Of a stretch of DNA of 64,000 nucleotides, positions 26,187 through 34,473 are shown in pieces. The DNA comes from Bacteroidales bacterium (GTDB taxonomy: Bacteria; Bacteroidota; Bacteroidia; Bacteroidales; Tenuifilaceae). The notes beneath the pieces are model-generated. The model made no database searches. It was not told the origin of the DNA and saw only the letters and a program-made list of their open reading frames with translations. The translations under genes were made by a program, and so were the position numbers. The stretch spans positions 1 through 64,000 of the forward strand of contig JAQVYY010000013.1 of NCBI GenBank assembly GCA_028708425.1. Direction: 5' to 3'. The stretch's first letter is position 1. Each line of letters starts with the position of its first letter.

Positions 26187-27407
26187 ATGAAAACCCAATT
26201 TCTAAGAGAACTTATTGAGACAAGCGCACGAGTTATTCTCCCCGACTTTGGTGCCTTTTTGGTTAAGGACGATGGCTCAGGTGTTTTTAAACCAGAGAAT
26301 ATTACCTTTAGCCCTTTCTTAAGGTATAATGATGGTATGGTTGAAGACGCCCTCGCTAGCAACCAAAAGGTAAGCAAAGACAAGGCGAAAGAAGCCCTAA
26401 CAAAATATATTGAAGAACTAAAAGCTGAACTCAATTCAAAAAAGTTTTTCGTAATTAGCGGATTGGGTTCATTGTATATGGATAAAAGAGGTAGCATTCA
26501 GTTCTCAACAGACGAAACCCTACCTTCAAAAGCTACTCCTACTCCAGATACTCATTCTCGTTCACCAGAAAAGAAGAAAGATACTGAAGTAACTGATACT
26601 AAAAAAAGTAAAACAGCAAGCCCAACCGAGAAAACCAAAGAGGAACCTTTGGAACTTGACATAAAGGATGAAAAGGAACCATTACCTCAACCTAAAAAAA
26701 TTGTGAGGGCAGAAAAGGAAACGCCCCCATTAAAAAACGAACCTACCCCACCCCAAAATGTTAAAAAAGCCGAAGAGGTAAAAAAGGAAGCACCCAAAGT
26801 ATCCAAGATTGAATCAAAGCCTTCACAAAACTCCAAAAAACCATCAAAAAAAGGTGGAACTGGTAAGGCAATTCTATACGGTATGCTTATAGGTATTGCT
26901 TTTGTTGCGATTTTAGCTACCGGTTGGTATCTATACTCAAACGGTGTTTTTAGTAAAAACGACAAAGCAGTCAAAATACCCAAACAAAGGACAGAAATTA
27001 TCGCCGAAATGGATACCCCCATGGAAGATGAGGCAAAATTTGATGATGAATTTGAAAAGCTTAGTGCTGAGATGGATGTAGGGATTAGCATGGATAATGA
27101 CGAAAGTGAAACGATTCCTGCTGATGAAAACTTATTGGTTGAACCATTAACCGAAGAGCAGCAAGTAGCTACACCAGTTCAAAGTGATGGAATGTTCCAC
27201 CTAATTGTTGGGAGTTTCCGTAATGCCAACTATGCCCAAAAGTATTCGGACGATATGATTTCGCTTGGGTACAACTCAAAAGTAATTCTACAACCAACCG
27301 GCATGCATGCCGTATCGCTAGGTTCGTTTATGAGTCGACAGCAAGCTGTTGACTCGATGAACGTATGGAAACAAGACTTACCTAATATTTGGATACTTCA
27401 GCAGTAA
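26187..27407 (+). CDS. HU-CCDC81 and SPOR domain protein
   Basis: 406-aa protein with the arrangement known in Bacteroidota as HU-CCDC81/SPOR. The N-terminal HU-like domain (about 1-110, VILPDFGAFLVKDDG and FFVISGLGSLY) is followed by a long Lys/Glu/Pro-rich linker (about 115-225), a membrane segment (AILYGMLIGIAFVAILATGW) and an acidic stretch. It ends with a SPOR domain (about 332-406, FHLIVGSFRN to MHAVSLGSF) that would bind denuded peptidoglycan at the division site. The topology puts the HU-like part in the cytoplasm and SPOR in the periplasm. The next gene starts 2 nt after its stop. Confidence 0.88.
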   Translation: MKTQFLRELIETSARVILPDFGAFLVKDDGSGVFKPENITFSPFLRYNDGMVEDALASNQKVSKDKAKEALTKYIEELKAELNSKKFFVISGLGSLYMDKRGSIQFSTDETLPSKATPTPDTHSRSPEKKKDTEVTDTKKSKTASPTEKTKEEPLELDIKDEKEPLPQPKKIVRAEKETPPLKNEPTPPQNVKKAEEVKKEAPKVSKIESKPSQNSKKPSKKGGTGKAILYGMLIGIAFVAILATGWYLYSNGVFSKNDKAVKIPKQRTEIIAEMDTPMEDEAKFDDEFEKLSAEMDVGISMDNDESETIPADENLLVEPLTEEQQVATPVQSDGMFHLIVGSFRNANYAQKYSDDMISLGYNSKVILQPTGMHAVSLGSFMSRQQAVDSMNVWKQDLPNIWILQQ

Positions 27408-27409
27408 AA

Positions 27410-28135
27410 ATGCCTAAATATAGCAGAAACAACGTAACCCGATGGCATATGAGCGGGGTTGGTAACATTGTATTTAAGCGCAATGCAAGAGCCAAACGAA
27501 TTACCATTTCAATACACCCATCAAAGGGGGTTAGAGTAACTATTCCTAACTCTATGCCACTTGCAACAGCAAGACTATTTGTTGAGAGCAAAAGATGTTG
27601 GATTAAAAATAAGCTATTAGAAATTGAGAATAATCGTCAGGATAACCATATTAAATCGGGCTATAAAACCCGTGAACACGAGCTACAACTTATGCCCTCA
27701 CCCACAAAAAGATTTAAGGTAAACATTGAGAATAATTTGGTAAAGCTACTACACCCAGAGACCTTAAACGCCACAAGTGTTGAGCTACAAGATGCAGCAG
27801 GTAGCACCATAGTAGAAGTTTTTAGGCTCGAAGCGCACAAGTATCTTCCAAAAAGAGTTGATGAGCTAGCAAAAAGGTTTGGTTTTACCTACAACACGCT
27901 AAGGATTAAAAATATTAAATCACGCTGGGGAAGCTGTTCCAGCATAAATAACATAAACCTTAGCATTTACCTAATGAAACTTCCCGATGATTTAATTGAC
28001 TACGTAATTCTACACGAACTTACCCACACCATTCATAAAAATCATGGCCCCAATTTCTGGAACCATTTAAACAGCCTTATGGGGAATGTGAAAACGCTAA
28101 ACACGCAATTAAAAGAGTATAAAACTGGGGTTTAA
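27410..28135 (+). CDS. YgjP-like metallopeptidase (DUF45)
   Basis: 241-aa protein of the YgjP/WLM group of zinc metallopeptidases. HELTHTIHKNHGPNFW supplies HExxH and the downstream third His in the usual H-x5-H arrangement, preceded by the conserved SRWGSC block. I start at the ATG at 27410, 2 nt after the upstream stop, instead of a TTG at 27389 that would overlap it. The stop codon TAA is shared with the TTAA end of repeat copy 2. The substrate is unknown. Confidence 0.9.
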   Translation: MPKYSRNNVTRWHMSGVGNIVFKRNARAKRITISIHPSKGVRVTIPNSMPLATARLFVESKRCWIKNKLLEIENNRQDNHIKSGYKTREHELQLMPSPTKRFKVNIENNLVKLLHPETLNATSVELQDAAGSTIVEVFRLEAHKYLPKRVDELAKRFGFTYNTLRIKNIKSRWGSCSSINNINLSIYLMKLPDDLIDYVILHELTHTIHKNHGPNFWNHLNSLMGNVKTLNTQLKEYKTGV

Positions 28136-28281
28136 CCCCAACTATTCATTCGAATAATTGTTGTCTCCGACAGCGACTAAGTTTCGCCACCAATTTTGTT
28201 ACCCAAAATTGGGCTCAACTAAATCGGGGTATCCCGCATTCGCATTCATCTTTAATAATTTTGATAAACAATGCGCGTTAA
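28132..28281 (+). repeat. three-hairpin intergenic repeat, copy 2 (full)
   Basis: Full copy in forward orientation with TTAACCCC at the left end and GCGCGTTAA at the right. It fits exactly between two convergent genes: its left TTAA supplies the YgjP stop codon, and its right TTAA supplies the nitroreductase stop codon. Confidence 0.88.
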
Positions 28282-28808
28282 AAGTTGTACCCATCCCAAG
28301 AAACTAGCTCATCAAAAGGTTTTCGAGCCAAGTGCCTCTCTGAATAGTTGCTTTTATCGGCTGCGTAACCCAACGGAATAAGCGCCATGGGGGCAACTCC
28401 TTTTGGTAGGTGTAAAATTTCGGCACATTTCATTACGTCAAACTTACAAATCCAACAGGTTGCCAAGCCATTACTAGTTGCCGATAGCGTTAGGTGATCA
28501 ACAGCAATACCTAAATCAACATCACAGTGGTTCTTTCCATCGGCTCGCTGCCACGATTGCCTATAGTTGCCACAAGCAACTATTATTACGGGAGCCGATT
28601 GCAGCCATGCCGCACCATAACAGCTAGCGATCTGTTCGCGTAGCTCGGGCTTGGTAATTACTACAAACTGAATTGGCTGTGCATTTGTTGCCGATGGGGC
28701 TATGCGGGCCGATTCCAAAACCCTAATAATCATATCTTTTGGTACTACCTTACTACTATAATCGCGGCACGAATACCGTCTTTTGGCTATGTCGAAAAAA
28801 GCATTCAT
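28278..28808 (-). CDS. nitroreductase family protein
   Basis: 176-aa FMN-dependent oxidoreductase of the nitroreductase fold. FMN contacts are visible in RRYSCRDYS near the N terminus and ARIAPSATNAQPIQFVV; the C-terminal IPLGYAAD segment is also typical. Two cysteines in LATCWICKF and the short length place it with small nitroreductases whose substrate is not predictable. It would use NAD(P)H to reduce nitro compounds or quinones. Its stop codon lies in the end of repeat copy 2. Confidence 0.92.
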   Translation of the reverse strand: MNAFFDIAKRRYSCRDYSSKVVPKDMIIRVLESARIAPSATNAQPIQFVVITKPELREQIASCYGAAWLQSAPVIIVACGNYRQSWQRADGKNHCDVDLGIAVDHLTLSATSNGLATCWICKFDVMKCAEILHLPKGVAPMALIPLGYAADKSNYSERHLARKPFDELVSWDGYNF

Positions 28809-28838
28809 AATAAATATATAATTTAAGGGGTTAACTAA

Positions 28839-29117
28839 TTAAGAAAGAGAGTTTAAGCGTTCGGTAAGTTCAATAATCTTATCGTAAAAATCGCTACTAA
28901 CCTGTCGGAAGTATTTCTTCTTATTTTGTATCGCACTAGAGGGGGGATGATTAATGCTTTTAACAACATCCTGCTCTAGCACAATTGCATCGGAAATAAT
29001 ATCCAAAACATCCTCCTGATGTAACGGAGGGGAGTATGTTAAATGGATGTAACACTCCTGTATAAAGTGCTTTACCATTTGTTTTACATCCACTTTTAAA
29101 TCCCTGACGTTTGCCAT
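28839..29117 (-). CDS. conserved hypothetical small helical protein
   Basis: 92-aa protein from the ATG at 29117. The frame extends to 29159, but the extra residues are a hydrophobic run that looks like translated leader. It is largely helical and charged (HQEDVLDIISDAIVLEQDVV, FYDKIIELTERLNSL), with no membrane segment and no motif I recognise. It lies 30 nt upstream of the nitroreductase on the same strand and may share its message. Confidence 0.6.
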   Translation of the reverse strand: MANVRDLKVDVKQMVKHFIQECYIHLTYSPPLHQEDVLDIISDAIVLEQDVVKSINHPPSSAIQNKKKYFRQVSSDFYDKIIELTERLNSLS

Positions 29118-29220
29118 AACAACAATTATAGTACCTAATAATACATTAAATATATACATATTTAGGTTGAATGTAAAGCCTATTCCTTTTTTTCTGTAAA
29201 TTATTGCAAATTATTATATA

Positions 29221-29254
29221 TAAGCCCAATTATTCGAACGAATAATTGGGCTTA
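29221..29254. repeat. solo module A-type palindrome of the repeat family
   Basis: TAAGCCCAATTATTCG and its exact reverse complement are separated by AA, giving a 16-bp stem with a 2-nt loop. The arm matches the start of the three-hairpin repeat (CCCAATTATTCGAA), with modules B and C missing. Confidence 0.65.
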
Positions 29255-29292
29255 AATAGGGTTTTTACTTAATTTTCAGGACATCTATAGCC

Positions 29293-29360
29293 GAAAGGAT
29301 TATCTTGAAGCGATTGAACTATACTCTTGTATAGAGCATAGCAGCTCAGATAATCCTTTC
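29293..29360. other. structured element with nested inverted repeats
   Basis: GAAAGGATTATCT (29293-29305) pairs perfectly with AGATAATCCTTTC (29348-29360), and an inner hairpin CTATAC-TCTT-GTATAG sits between. This could be a bidirectional terminator, a small mobile repeat or a structured RNA; it has no T tract on either side. Confidence 0.4.
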
Positions 29361-29378
29361 ATGAAATTCGAGTGTTTA

Positions 29379-29477
29379 CTATAGAATCATTCCCACTGCG
29401 ATAACAGCTGTCATTATTACTAAAAATAGTAACATGCTAAACCAAAGGGGAAATGGTTTTTTATTGTTCGTGCTCAT
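29379..29477 (-). CDS. 32-aa single-pass membrane microprotein
   Basis: A short frame reads MSTNNKKPFPLWF followed by a hydrophobic helix (SMLLFLVIMTAVIAVGM) and stops at once. A charged N terminus then one transmembrane helix is a typical small membrane protein layout. It lies in an otherwise gene-free stretch between two hypothetical genes. No homology is recognised, and expression is an inference from its composition. Confidence 0.45.
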   Translation of the reverse strand: MSTNNKKPFPLWFSMLLFLVIMTAVIAVGMIL

Positions 29478-29603
29478 CGTAATGTATGTTTAGTACGTTA
29501 GAAAAATGTGAGTAAACTCCAAGCCGCAACCTATACAGCACGTATAGGCTATGGCAACAAAAGGCCATAACAAATTATTTTGTGCAGCAAATAGATTTGA
29601 TTT

Positions 29604-29951
29604 TCACAATCGAAGATACATAACAATACCTGTTGGTGAGCATATTACGGGTTTAGGATAGTACTGTTTTTTTGGAAGTGGAGGTGTTACATATATTGGG
29701 AAGTGCTCTTTTCTATTCAGATATCCAATAAACGGACTTGCCAAAAAGTCATTCTGGCTAACATCTGTAAACGAAAGGGTTTTGGAATGTGCAAAAAAAT
29801 TAAAGCTTTGCTCGTTGGTAACAGAAAACCAATCATCGGTATCGGTCCAGCTTTCTATAAATGTAGGTTGGCTAAGCAATGTTAGCTTAGCAAACAGGCA
29901 CATTATCACCATAATGTGAAGTGTTTTTACATTTATAGTATTCTTTTTCAA
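29604..29951 (-). CDS. hypothetical secreted protein
   Basis: 115-aa open frame with a hydrophobic N-terminal segment (TLHIMVIMCLFAKLTLLSQ) that could be a signal peptide, followed by an aromatic-rich region (WTDTDDWFSV, FNFFAHS) and a Pro/Lys-rich part (VTPPLPKKQYYPKP). No domain is recognised. It lies 16 nt downstream of the PPOX-family gene on the same strand. Low confidence as a real gene. Confidence 0.4.
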   Translation of the reverse strand: MKKNTINVKTLHIMVIMCLFAKLTLLSQPTFIESWTDTDDWFSVTNEQSFNFFAHSKTLSFTDVSQNDFLASPFIGYLNRKEHFPIYVTPPLPKKQYYPKPVICSPTGIVMYLRL

Positions 29952-29967
29952 AGCTTTTAATATTTAG

Positions 29968-30432
29968 CTAGTATAAGTATGATCTTGACTCTTGCTTCTG
30001 AATTTCAATTTCGAATACAGCCACATTTTTAAGTGCTGGAGTATTATACGAAAAATTATTGCGTTGGGTATATTTTCCCATAACAATATTTAGGATTCTA
30101 TCCTTTTCATCTAAATCGGTAACTGGGGTAACCTTGCCATGGAATAAAACGCTTCTATACTTCATTGAATACGAACAGGCTACATTTTCGTGTCGGATAT
30201 TCAGCTCATAATTGGTGCTAAACGAAATGCACACCTCCGGATTCTTCTTCCATATATCAATCTTTTTTCCCTCGGGTCCGGAGTGGATGTAGAGCCTACC
30301 CTCTTTATATCCAAAGTTAAAGGGTAAAACGTAGGGTTTCCCTTCCAAATCGACCATGGCAACCGTGCAGGTTTTGCAGCTATTAATAATTTGATCGACT
30401 TCGGTTTGCGACAAGTTGGTTCGTGGCTTCAT
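29968..30432 (-). CDS. pyridoxamine 5'-phosphate oxidase-family flavoprotein
   Basis: 154-aa flavin-binding split-barrel protein of the PPOX/Nim-like group. NSCKTCTVAMVDLEGKPYVLPFNFGYKEGRLYIHS shows the typical first half (C-x-VAMVD, PYVLP, FGY). WKKNPEVCISF and YRSVLFHGKV follow in the expected order. Relatives include nitroimidazole-resistance (Nim) proteins, but substrate and cofactor (FMN or F420-like) cannot be assigned. It lies 21 nt after a glycosyltransferase gene. Confidence 0.88.
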   Translation of the reverse strand: MKPRTNLSQTEVDQIINSCKTCTVAMVDLEGKPYVLPFNFGYKEGRLYIHSGPEGKKIDIWKKNPEVCISFSTNYELNIRHENVACSYSMKYRSVLFHGKVTPVTDLDEKDRILNIVMGKYTQRNNFSYNTPALKNVAVFEIEIQKQESRSYLY

Positions 30433-30453
30433 AGCTCCTACTTTTTATTTCGA

Positions 30454-31407
30454 CTAATTAATGGTCTCCTCAATTAGGTAGTGATTTCTATCGGCCGAGC
30501 TACGCGAAATCAGCTCGCCCAAAAAACCCGCCATAAACAGCTGCACCCCAATTATTGCCATAACAAGGGCAATATAGAATAATGGCTGATCGGTTACCAT
30601 TCTATAGGCTAGCTGGTTAAACTGTGCATGGAGCTTGCTAGCTACAATCCAAACAGCTATTCCCCCGCCAATCAGAAACATTAGTGTTCCGAGTGTTCCA
30701 AAAAGGTGCATGGGCTTTTTACCAAATCGGCTAACAAAAATTACGGTGAAAAGATCTAGAAAACCATTAACAAATCGCTCAAGCCCGAACTTAGTAACAC
30801 CATATTTTCGCTCCTGATGCTGAACCACTTTCTCGCCTATTCGCTTAAACCCTGCCTGCTTGGCTAGAACAGGAATGTAGCGATGCATCTCGCCAAAAAT
30901 CTCGATACTTTTAACAACCTCTTTCCGGTAGGCTTTAAGCCCACAATTCATGTCGTGCAGCTTAATACCAGTAAAGCAGCGAACTGTAAAGTTGTAGAGC
31001 TTACTAGGTATTCGCTTTGAGAATATGGGGTCGTGACGTTTCTTTTTCCATCCCGAAACCAAGTCGAATTTATCGTCGGTAATCATTCTATAAAGTTCGG
31101 GTATCTCATCGGGGCTATCCTGCAGGTCGGCATCCATGGTAATAATCACATCGCCCTTTACAAGTTGAAACCCCGTATGTAGAGCGGCCGATTTTCCATA
31201 ATTACGCCTAAACTTAACCGCACGTATAAAAGAGAACTTACTTTTTAATTCTTTTATAACGCTCCAGCTAGAATCGTTGCTACCATCATCAACCAAAATT
31301 ATCTCGAAATAGAAGTTGTTTTCGGTCATCACTCGGTTAATCCAATCCACCAATTCGGGCAACGACTCTTCCTCATTATATAAGGGTACTACTACAGATA
31401 GATCCAT
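30454..31407 (-). CDS. GT2 glycosyltransferase, DPM/GtrB-like
   Basis: 317-aa membrane glycosyltransferase. An N-terminal GT-A domain (VVVPLYNEEESLPEL, LVDDGSND, TMDADLQDSPDEIP) is followed by two C-terminal membrane helices (about 232-257 and 270-295). This is the layout of polyprenyl-phosphate sugar transferases such as GtrB. It would load a sugar from a nucleotide donor onto undecaprenyl phosphate at the inner face of the membrane. It is 10 nt after the DUF4199 gene. Confidence 0.9.
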   Translation of the reverse strand: MDLSVVVPLYNEEESLPELVDWINRVMTENNFYFEIILVDDGSNDSSWSVIKELKSKFSFIRAVKFRRNYGKSAALHTGFQLVKGDVIITMDADLQDSPDEIPELYRMITDDKFDLVSGWKKKRHDPIFSKRIPSKLYNFTVRCFTGIKLHDMNCGLKAYRKEVVKSIEIFGEMHRYIPVLAKQAGFKRIGEKVVQHQERKYGVTKFGLERFVNGFLDLFTVIFVSRFGKKPMHLFGTLGTLMFLIGGGIAVWIVASKLHAQFNQLAYRMVTDQPLFYIALVMAIIGVQLFMAGFLGELISRSSADRNHYLIEETIN

Positions 31408-31417
31408 TTAAAAAATA

Positions 31418-31948
31418 TTACTCGTTAGTATCGAAAAATGGTTCCTCTTTCTTAATAAAGATTGAGGTAATTAGGCTAAAAACAATAAAAGTAATGGTAT
31501 TGCCCAAAATTTGAGATATGGTCATCAAAAAAGGCGTTTGATACTTTTTCACCATTCCCATCATCATTTCAACCTGATCGTAGTCCATTCCAGCATCAAG
31601 ATACGCTTCGGCAACTACCTCGCTTAAGGATGCCATGTACGTTGTATCGATAACCCCAGTCAAAAGGCCAAAGTAGAACCCAAAAATAATTGATGCGCAT
31701 ATGCCTATGAGAATACCTTGCCCAAGAGCTTTTCCGTAGGATATATAGCCATTAAGCTCTTGATTGCGAAAGTAAATAGTACCCATCGCAATACCTCCAG
31801 CCATAATTAGATAGGTTAGGATACTTACCCATTTAGATGGCTGGTATACATCCATTAGGTACTGCATTAAATGCACAATAACCAAAGCAAGCCCTACGTA
31901 CAAACCATAGGTCATTGCATTTTTCATACTGCGTTTTGTTTCTTCCAT
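31418..31948 (-). CDS. DUF4199 membrane protein
   Basis: 176-aa integral membrane protein typical of the DUF4199 family in Bacteroidota. Four hydrophobic segments are visible (YGLYVGLALVIVHLMQY, WVSILTYLIMAGGIAMG, GQGILIGICASIIFGFYFG, TISQILGNTITFIVFSLI), with a soluble loop between the third and fourth. No catalytic motif is seen. It lies just before a glycosyltransferase in one transcription unit. Confidence 0.85.
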   Translation of the reverse strand: MEETKRSMKNAMTYGLYVGLALVIVHLMQYLMDVYQPSKWVSILTYLIMAGGIAMGTIYFRNQELNGYISYGKALGQGILIGICASIIFGFYFGLLTGVIDTTYMASLSEVVAEAYLDAGMDYDQVEMMMGMVKKYQTPFLMTISQILGNTITFIVFSLITSIFIKKEEPFFDTNE

Positions 31949-32037
31949 AGCTATATAAGTGAATATTTTAGTGTTTTTTAAGCGTGTTTTTACTTTAGCA
32001 AAGATATTAGAAATATTAAAAAAAGCATAAAAAAGGT

Positions 32038-32068
32038 TTGAAGAGTCATAAACTTGTTGTTATCTTTG
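32038..32068 (+). promoter_or_regulatory. promoter of the SRP RNA gene
   Basis: TTG (32038-32040), a 20-nt spacer and TATCTTTG (32061-32068) match TTG-N20-TAnnTTTG, placing the start near 32075, the first paired base of the RNA. Confidence 0.7.
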
Positions 32069-32074
32069 CGGTCT

Positions 32075-32178
32075 GGGTAGGTCTTACACGACCAGCTCCC
32101 ACTGAATTCCCCCAGAATCGGAAGGTAGCAAGGGTAGGTGGTTGTAGCGGTGCGATGTAAGTAGCCTACCCTTTTTTT
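32075..32178 (+). ncRNA. ffs: small signal recognition particle RNA (4.5S type)
   Basis: About 97-nt RNA plus T7 terminator. The apical part reads CCCAGAATCGGAAGGTAGCA, with the GGAA tetraloop and the conserved asymmetric loop that binds Ffh. The ends pair: GGGTAGG at the start with CCTACCC at 32165-32171, and CTTACA with TGTAAG just inside. Seven T follow (32172-32178). The RNA assembles with Ffh to target membrane proteins. It sits between divergent DUF4199 and the 3' end of trkA. Confidence 0.92.
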
Positions 32179-32184
32179 ATGCTC

Positions 32185-33525
32185 CTAATTAAAAAATTTT
32201 CCCACCTTATTAATCGCTGAAGGTAAGGCAAATACAACAACCCTATCATAGGCTTTTATTTCTGTGCTTCCCTCTGCAATATAGCTTGACTTACCCCTAA
32301 CCACGCCACCAATAATTGCATCCTTAGGAAAATTTATATCCTTAACTTTACCCCTTGTAACCAAAGCGTTAGGTTTTACTATAAACTCAAACACCTCGGC
32401 GTCGCTCCCAGTAAGGCACTTAATGGCCGATACCTCCGTGCTCATGGTGTAACGAAATATACGGCTAGCCGTAATAAGCTTTTTATTGATAACCGAATCA
32501 ATTCCCATGCTATCGGCCAGCTTAATATAATCGAGATTCTCAACCTCGGCAATGGTTTTTTTTACGCCCATTCGCTTGGCTTCCAGGCAGGTTAAAATAT
32601 TTGTTTCGGAATTTCCGGTAACCGCAATAAACGCATCCATATACTCTATCCCCTCCTCCATGAGCAATTCGGTATCGCGGCCATCGCCGTATATAACCAA
32701 GGCATTTGAAAAGAAATTTGCAAGTCGAATACTTTCGTCCCGATTATTTTCAATTATTTTCACATTAACATCTTTTTCGAGTTCATGCGCAATTCGAGAA
32801 CCGATTCTTCCTCCCCCCAGTATCATAAGGTTACGTACAGCGATATTCTTTTTACCTGTATATTTAAGCATCTCACGCACACCACTCTGATTGGTTATTA
32901 CGTAAACCAAATCGTTTACCTTAAACCTATCGCTTCCTCTAGGAATAATTGTTTCGCCCTCGCGAGCTATGGCCACGGCCCTAAACTCAAGCTCCTGATT
33001 TTTCTTTACTGTTTGTAAAAGGGTTTGGTCAATAACCGGTGCATCCTCTTCTAACCTAAATACCGCCAGGGAAAGTTTTCCGCCCGAAAAATTCACAAAT
33101 TCGGTGGAGCTGGTATGCCCCAACAAGCTAACCACCTCGCGCGCCGCAAGTTTTTCGGGATATATTAACGAATCGATACCGAGATCCAAGAAAATTTCCT
33201 TGTTGTTGGGTAGCAAATAGTCATTATTGTCGATACGAGCAATTACCTTTTTTGCGCCCAATCGCTTTGCTAGCGTAGCGCTAAGTATATTAACGTTTTC
33301 GGAACTTGTAACGGCAATAAAAAGTTCAATCTTATTAACATTCGCCTCCTTTAATACGCTTATATCGGTTGCAGAACCTTCTACAACAAGTAAATCGGCC
33401 GTTGATGAGAGTTGCGCCAACTTCTGTTCATCGGTATCAATTACCACGATATCATGGTACTCAATTGATAACATTTTGGCTAGGTGTGTTCCAACCTCGC
33501 CTGCACCAGCAATAACAATGTTCAT
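32185..33525 (-). CDS. trkA: Trk potassium uptake regulatory protein TrkA
   Basis: 446-aa cytoplasmic NAD-binding gating subunit of Trk/Ktr potassium channels. It has two RCK repeats, each with a Rossmann motif (IVIAGAGEVGTHLA at residues 3-16 and MILGGGRIGSRIA in the second half), and each followed by a TrkA-C domain. The two-repeat length is that of the TrkA family, not the single-domain KtrA. No trkH/trkG channel gene is adjacent. The gene stops 7 nt beyond the SRP RNA terminator. Confidence 0.95.
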   Translation of the reverse strand: MNIVIAGAGEVGTHLAKMLSIEYHDIVVIDTDEQKLAQLSSTADLLVVEGSATDISVLKEANVNKIELFIAVTSSENVNILSATLAKRLGAKKVIARIDNNDYLLPNNKEIFLDLGIDSLIYPEKLAAREVVSLLGHTSSTEFVNFSGGKLSLAVFRLEEDAPVIDQTLLQTVKKNQELEFRAVAIAREGETIIPRGSDRFKVNDLVYVITNQSGVREMLKYTGKKNIAVRNLMILGGGRIGSRIAHELEKDVNVKIIENNRDESIRLANFFSNALVIYGDGRDTELLMEEGIEYMDAFIAVTGNSETNILTCLEAKRMGVKKTIAEVENLDYIKLADSMGIDSVINKKLITASRIFRYTMSTEVSAIKCLTGSDAEVFEFIVKPNALVTRGKVKDINFPKDAIIGGVVRGKSSYIAEGSTEIKAYDRVVVFALPSAINKVGKFFN

Positions 33526-33681
33526 CTATCTAATTTAATTTTGTGGTACTGATGGAATATCCAAGGAAATAGTCATTCGCATGTGTCAAGTCTATTATCG
33601 TGGATGTTTGATGTATGTTTTTACAAAAAGTTGCAAAGTAAAGCTAATTGAAAAAAAATTACTTAAAAAACTTGATGTTTT

Positions 33682-34473
33682 TTAATACTCCCCCTCCACT
33701 TTAAATTCATCGGCATCGAGGAGTACCGGAAATTGTTTACGCAGCTCAGCTAGTTCATCTTTAATAAAGATGCTCTGAACAATTCCCTCAGCACTTGGTA
33801 AAATCTCTGCAACAGGTTCACCTACTGCGTTAATCAGCATGCTATCGCCAGCGTAGTGTAGCCCAAGTTCATCATCGCCTGCCCTATTTGCAGCGGCCAC
33901 AAAGCACTGATTTTCTATTGCCCTTGCCTTAAGCAAAGTACGCCAAATGTCTCGACGTGTTTCTGGAAAACTGGCCACATTGATAAGCAGGTCGTAGTCG
34001 CCCCTGTTCCTAAACCATACAGGAAAGCGTACATCGTAACAAATCTGGGGCATTATTCGCCAGCCCAAATACTCAAAAACCAGCCTATGCTCACCAGGAG
34101 TGAATACGGTATGCTCATTTGCATACGAGAAGAGATGTCGCTTATCGTAAATAAAAAGATTCCCGCCTGGTGTAACAAAGTGGAATCGATTATAAAACCT
34201 GCCACCCTCGCAAACCATAAAACTACCGCACAGGGCAAACCCTTTGAATTTTGATATTTCAACCATCCAACGGTATGTTTTTCCATTGGGCTCTTCGGCA
34301 AGCTGTGAGGCGTTCATCGAAAAGCCAGTGGTAAACATTTCGGGAAGTATGATAATATGAGGTGTGCCCTTTATATTATCTATCATATCCGATAATCGGG
34401 AGATATTACCGTTAATATCCTCCCAAAGTAAATTGGCCTGCACTATGGCAACATGTAGCTCTGCTACGTTCAT
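33682..34473 (-). CDS. nitrilase-family omega-amidase
   Basis: 263-aa carbon-nitrogen hydrolase close to YafV/NIT2 omega-amidases. The catalytic triad is visible: Glu in IILPEMFTTGFS, Lys in YDKRHLFSYA and Cys in PQICYDVRFP. These enzymes hydrolyse alpha-ketoglutaramate and alpha-ketosuccinamate formed by glutamine transaminases. The length is normal. Divergent from the helicase gene, with repeat copy 3 between them. Confidence 0.9.
   Translation of the reverse strand: MNVAELHVAIVQANLLWEDINGNISRLSDMIDNIKGTPHIIILPEMFTTGFSMNASQLAEEPNGKTYRWMVEISKFKGFALCGSFMVCEGGRFYNRFHFVTPGGNLFIYDKRHLFSYANEHTVFTPGEHRLVFEYLGWRIMPQICYDVRFPVWFRNRGDYDLLINVASFPETRRDIWRTLLKARAIENQCFVAAANRAGDDELGLHYAGDSMLINAVGEPVAEILPSAEGIVQSIFIKDELAELRKQFPVLLDADEFKVEGEY

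Larger units (their letters stand above)
29160..29378. other. intergenic stretch with two inverted-repeat structures
   Basis: Contains a 34-bp perfect palindromic hairpin at 29221-29254 and a second imperfect structured element at 29293-29360. No gene is visible in this part; a small membrane-protein gene follows at 29379. Confidence 0.6.
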
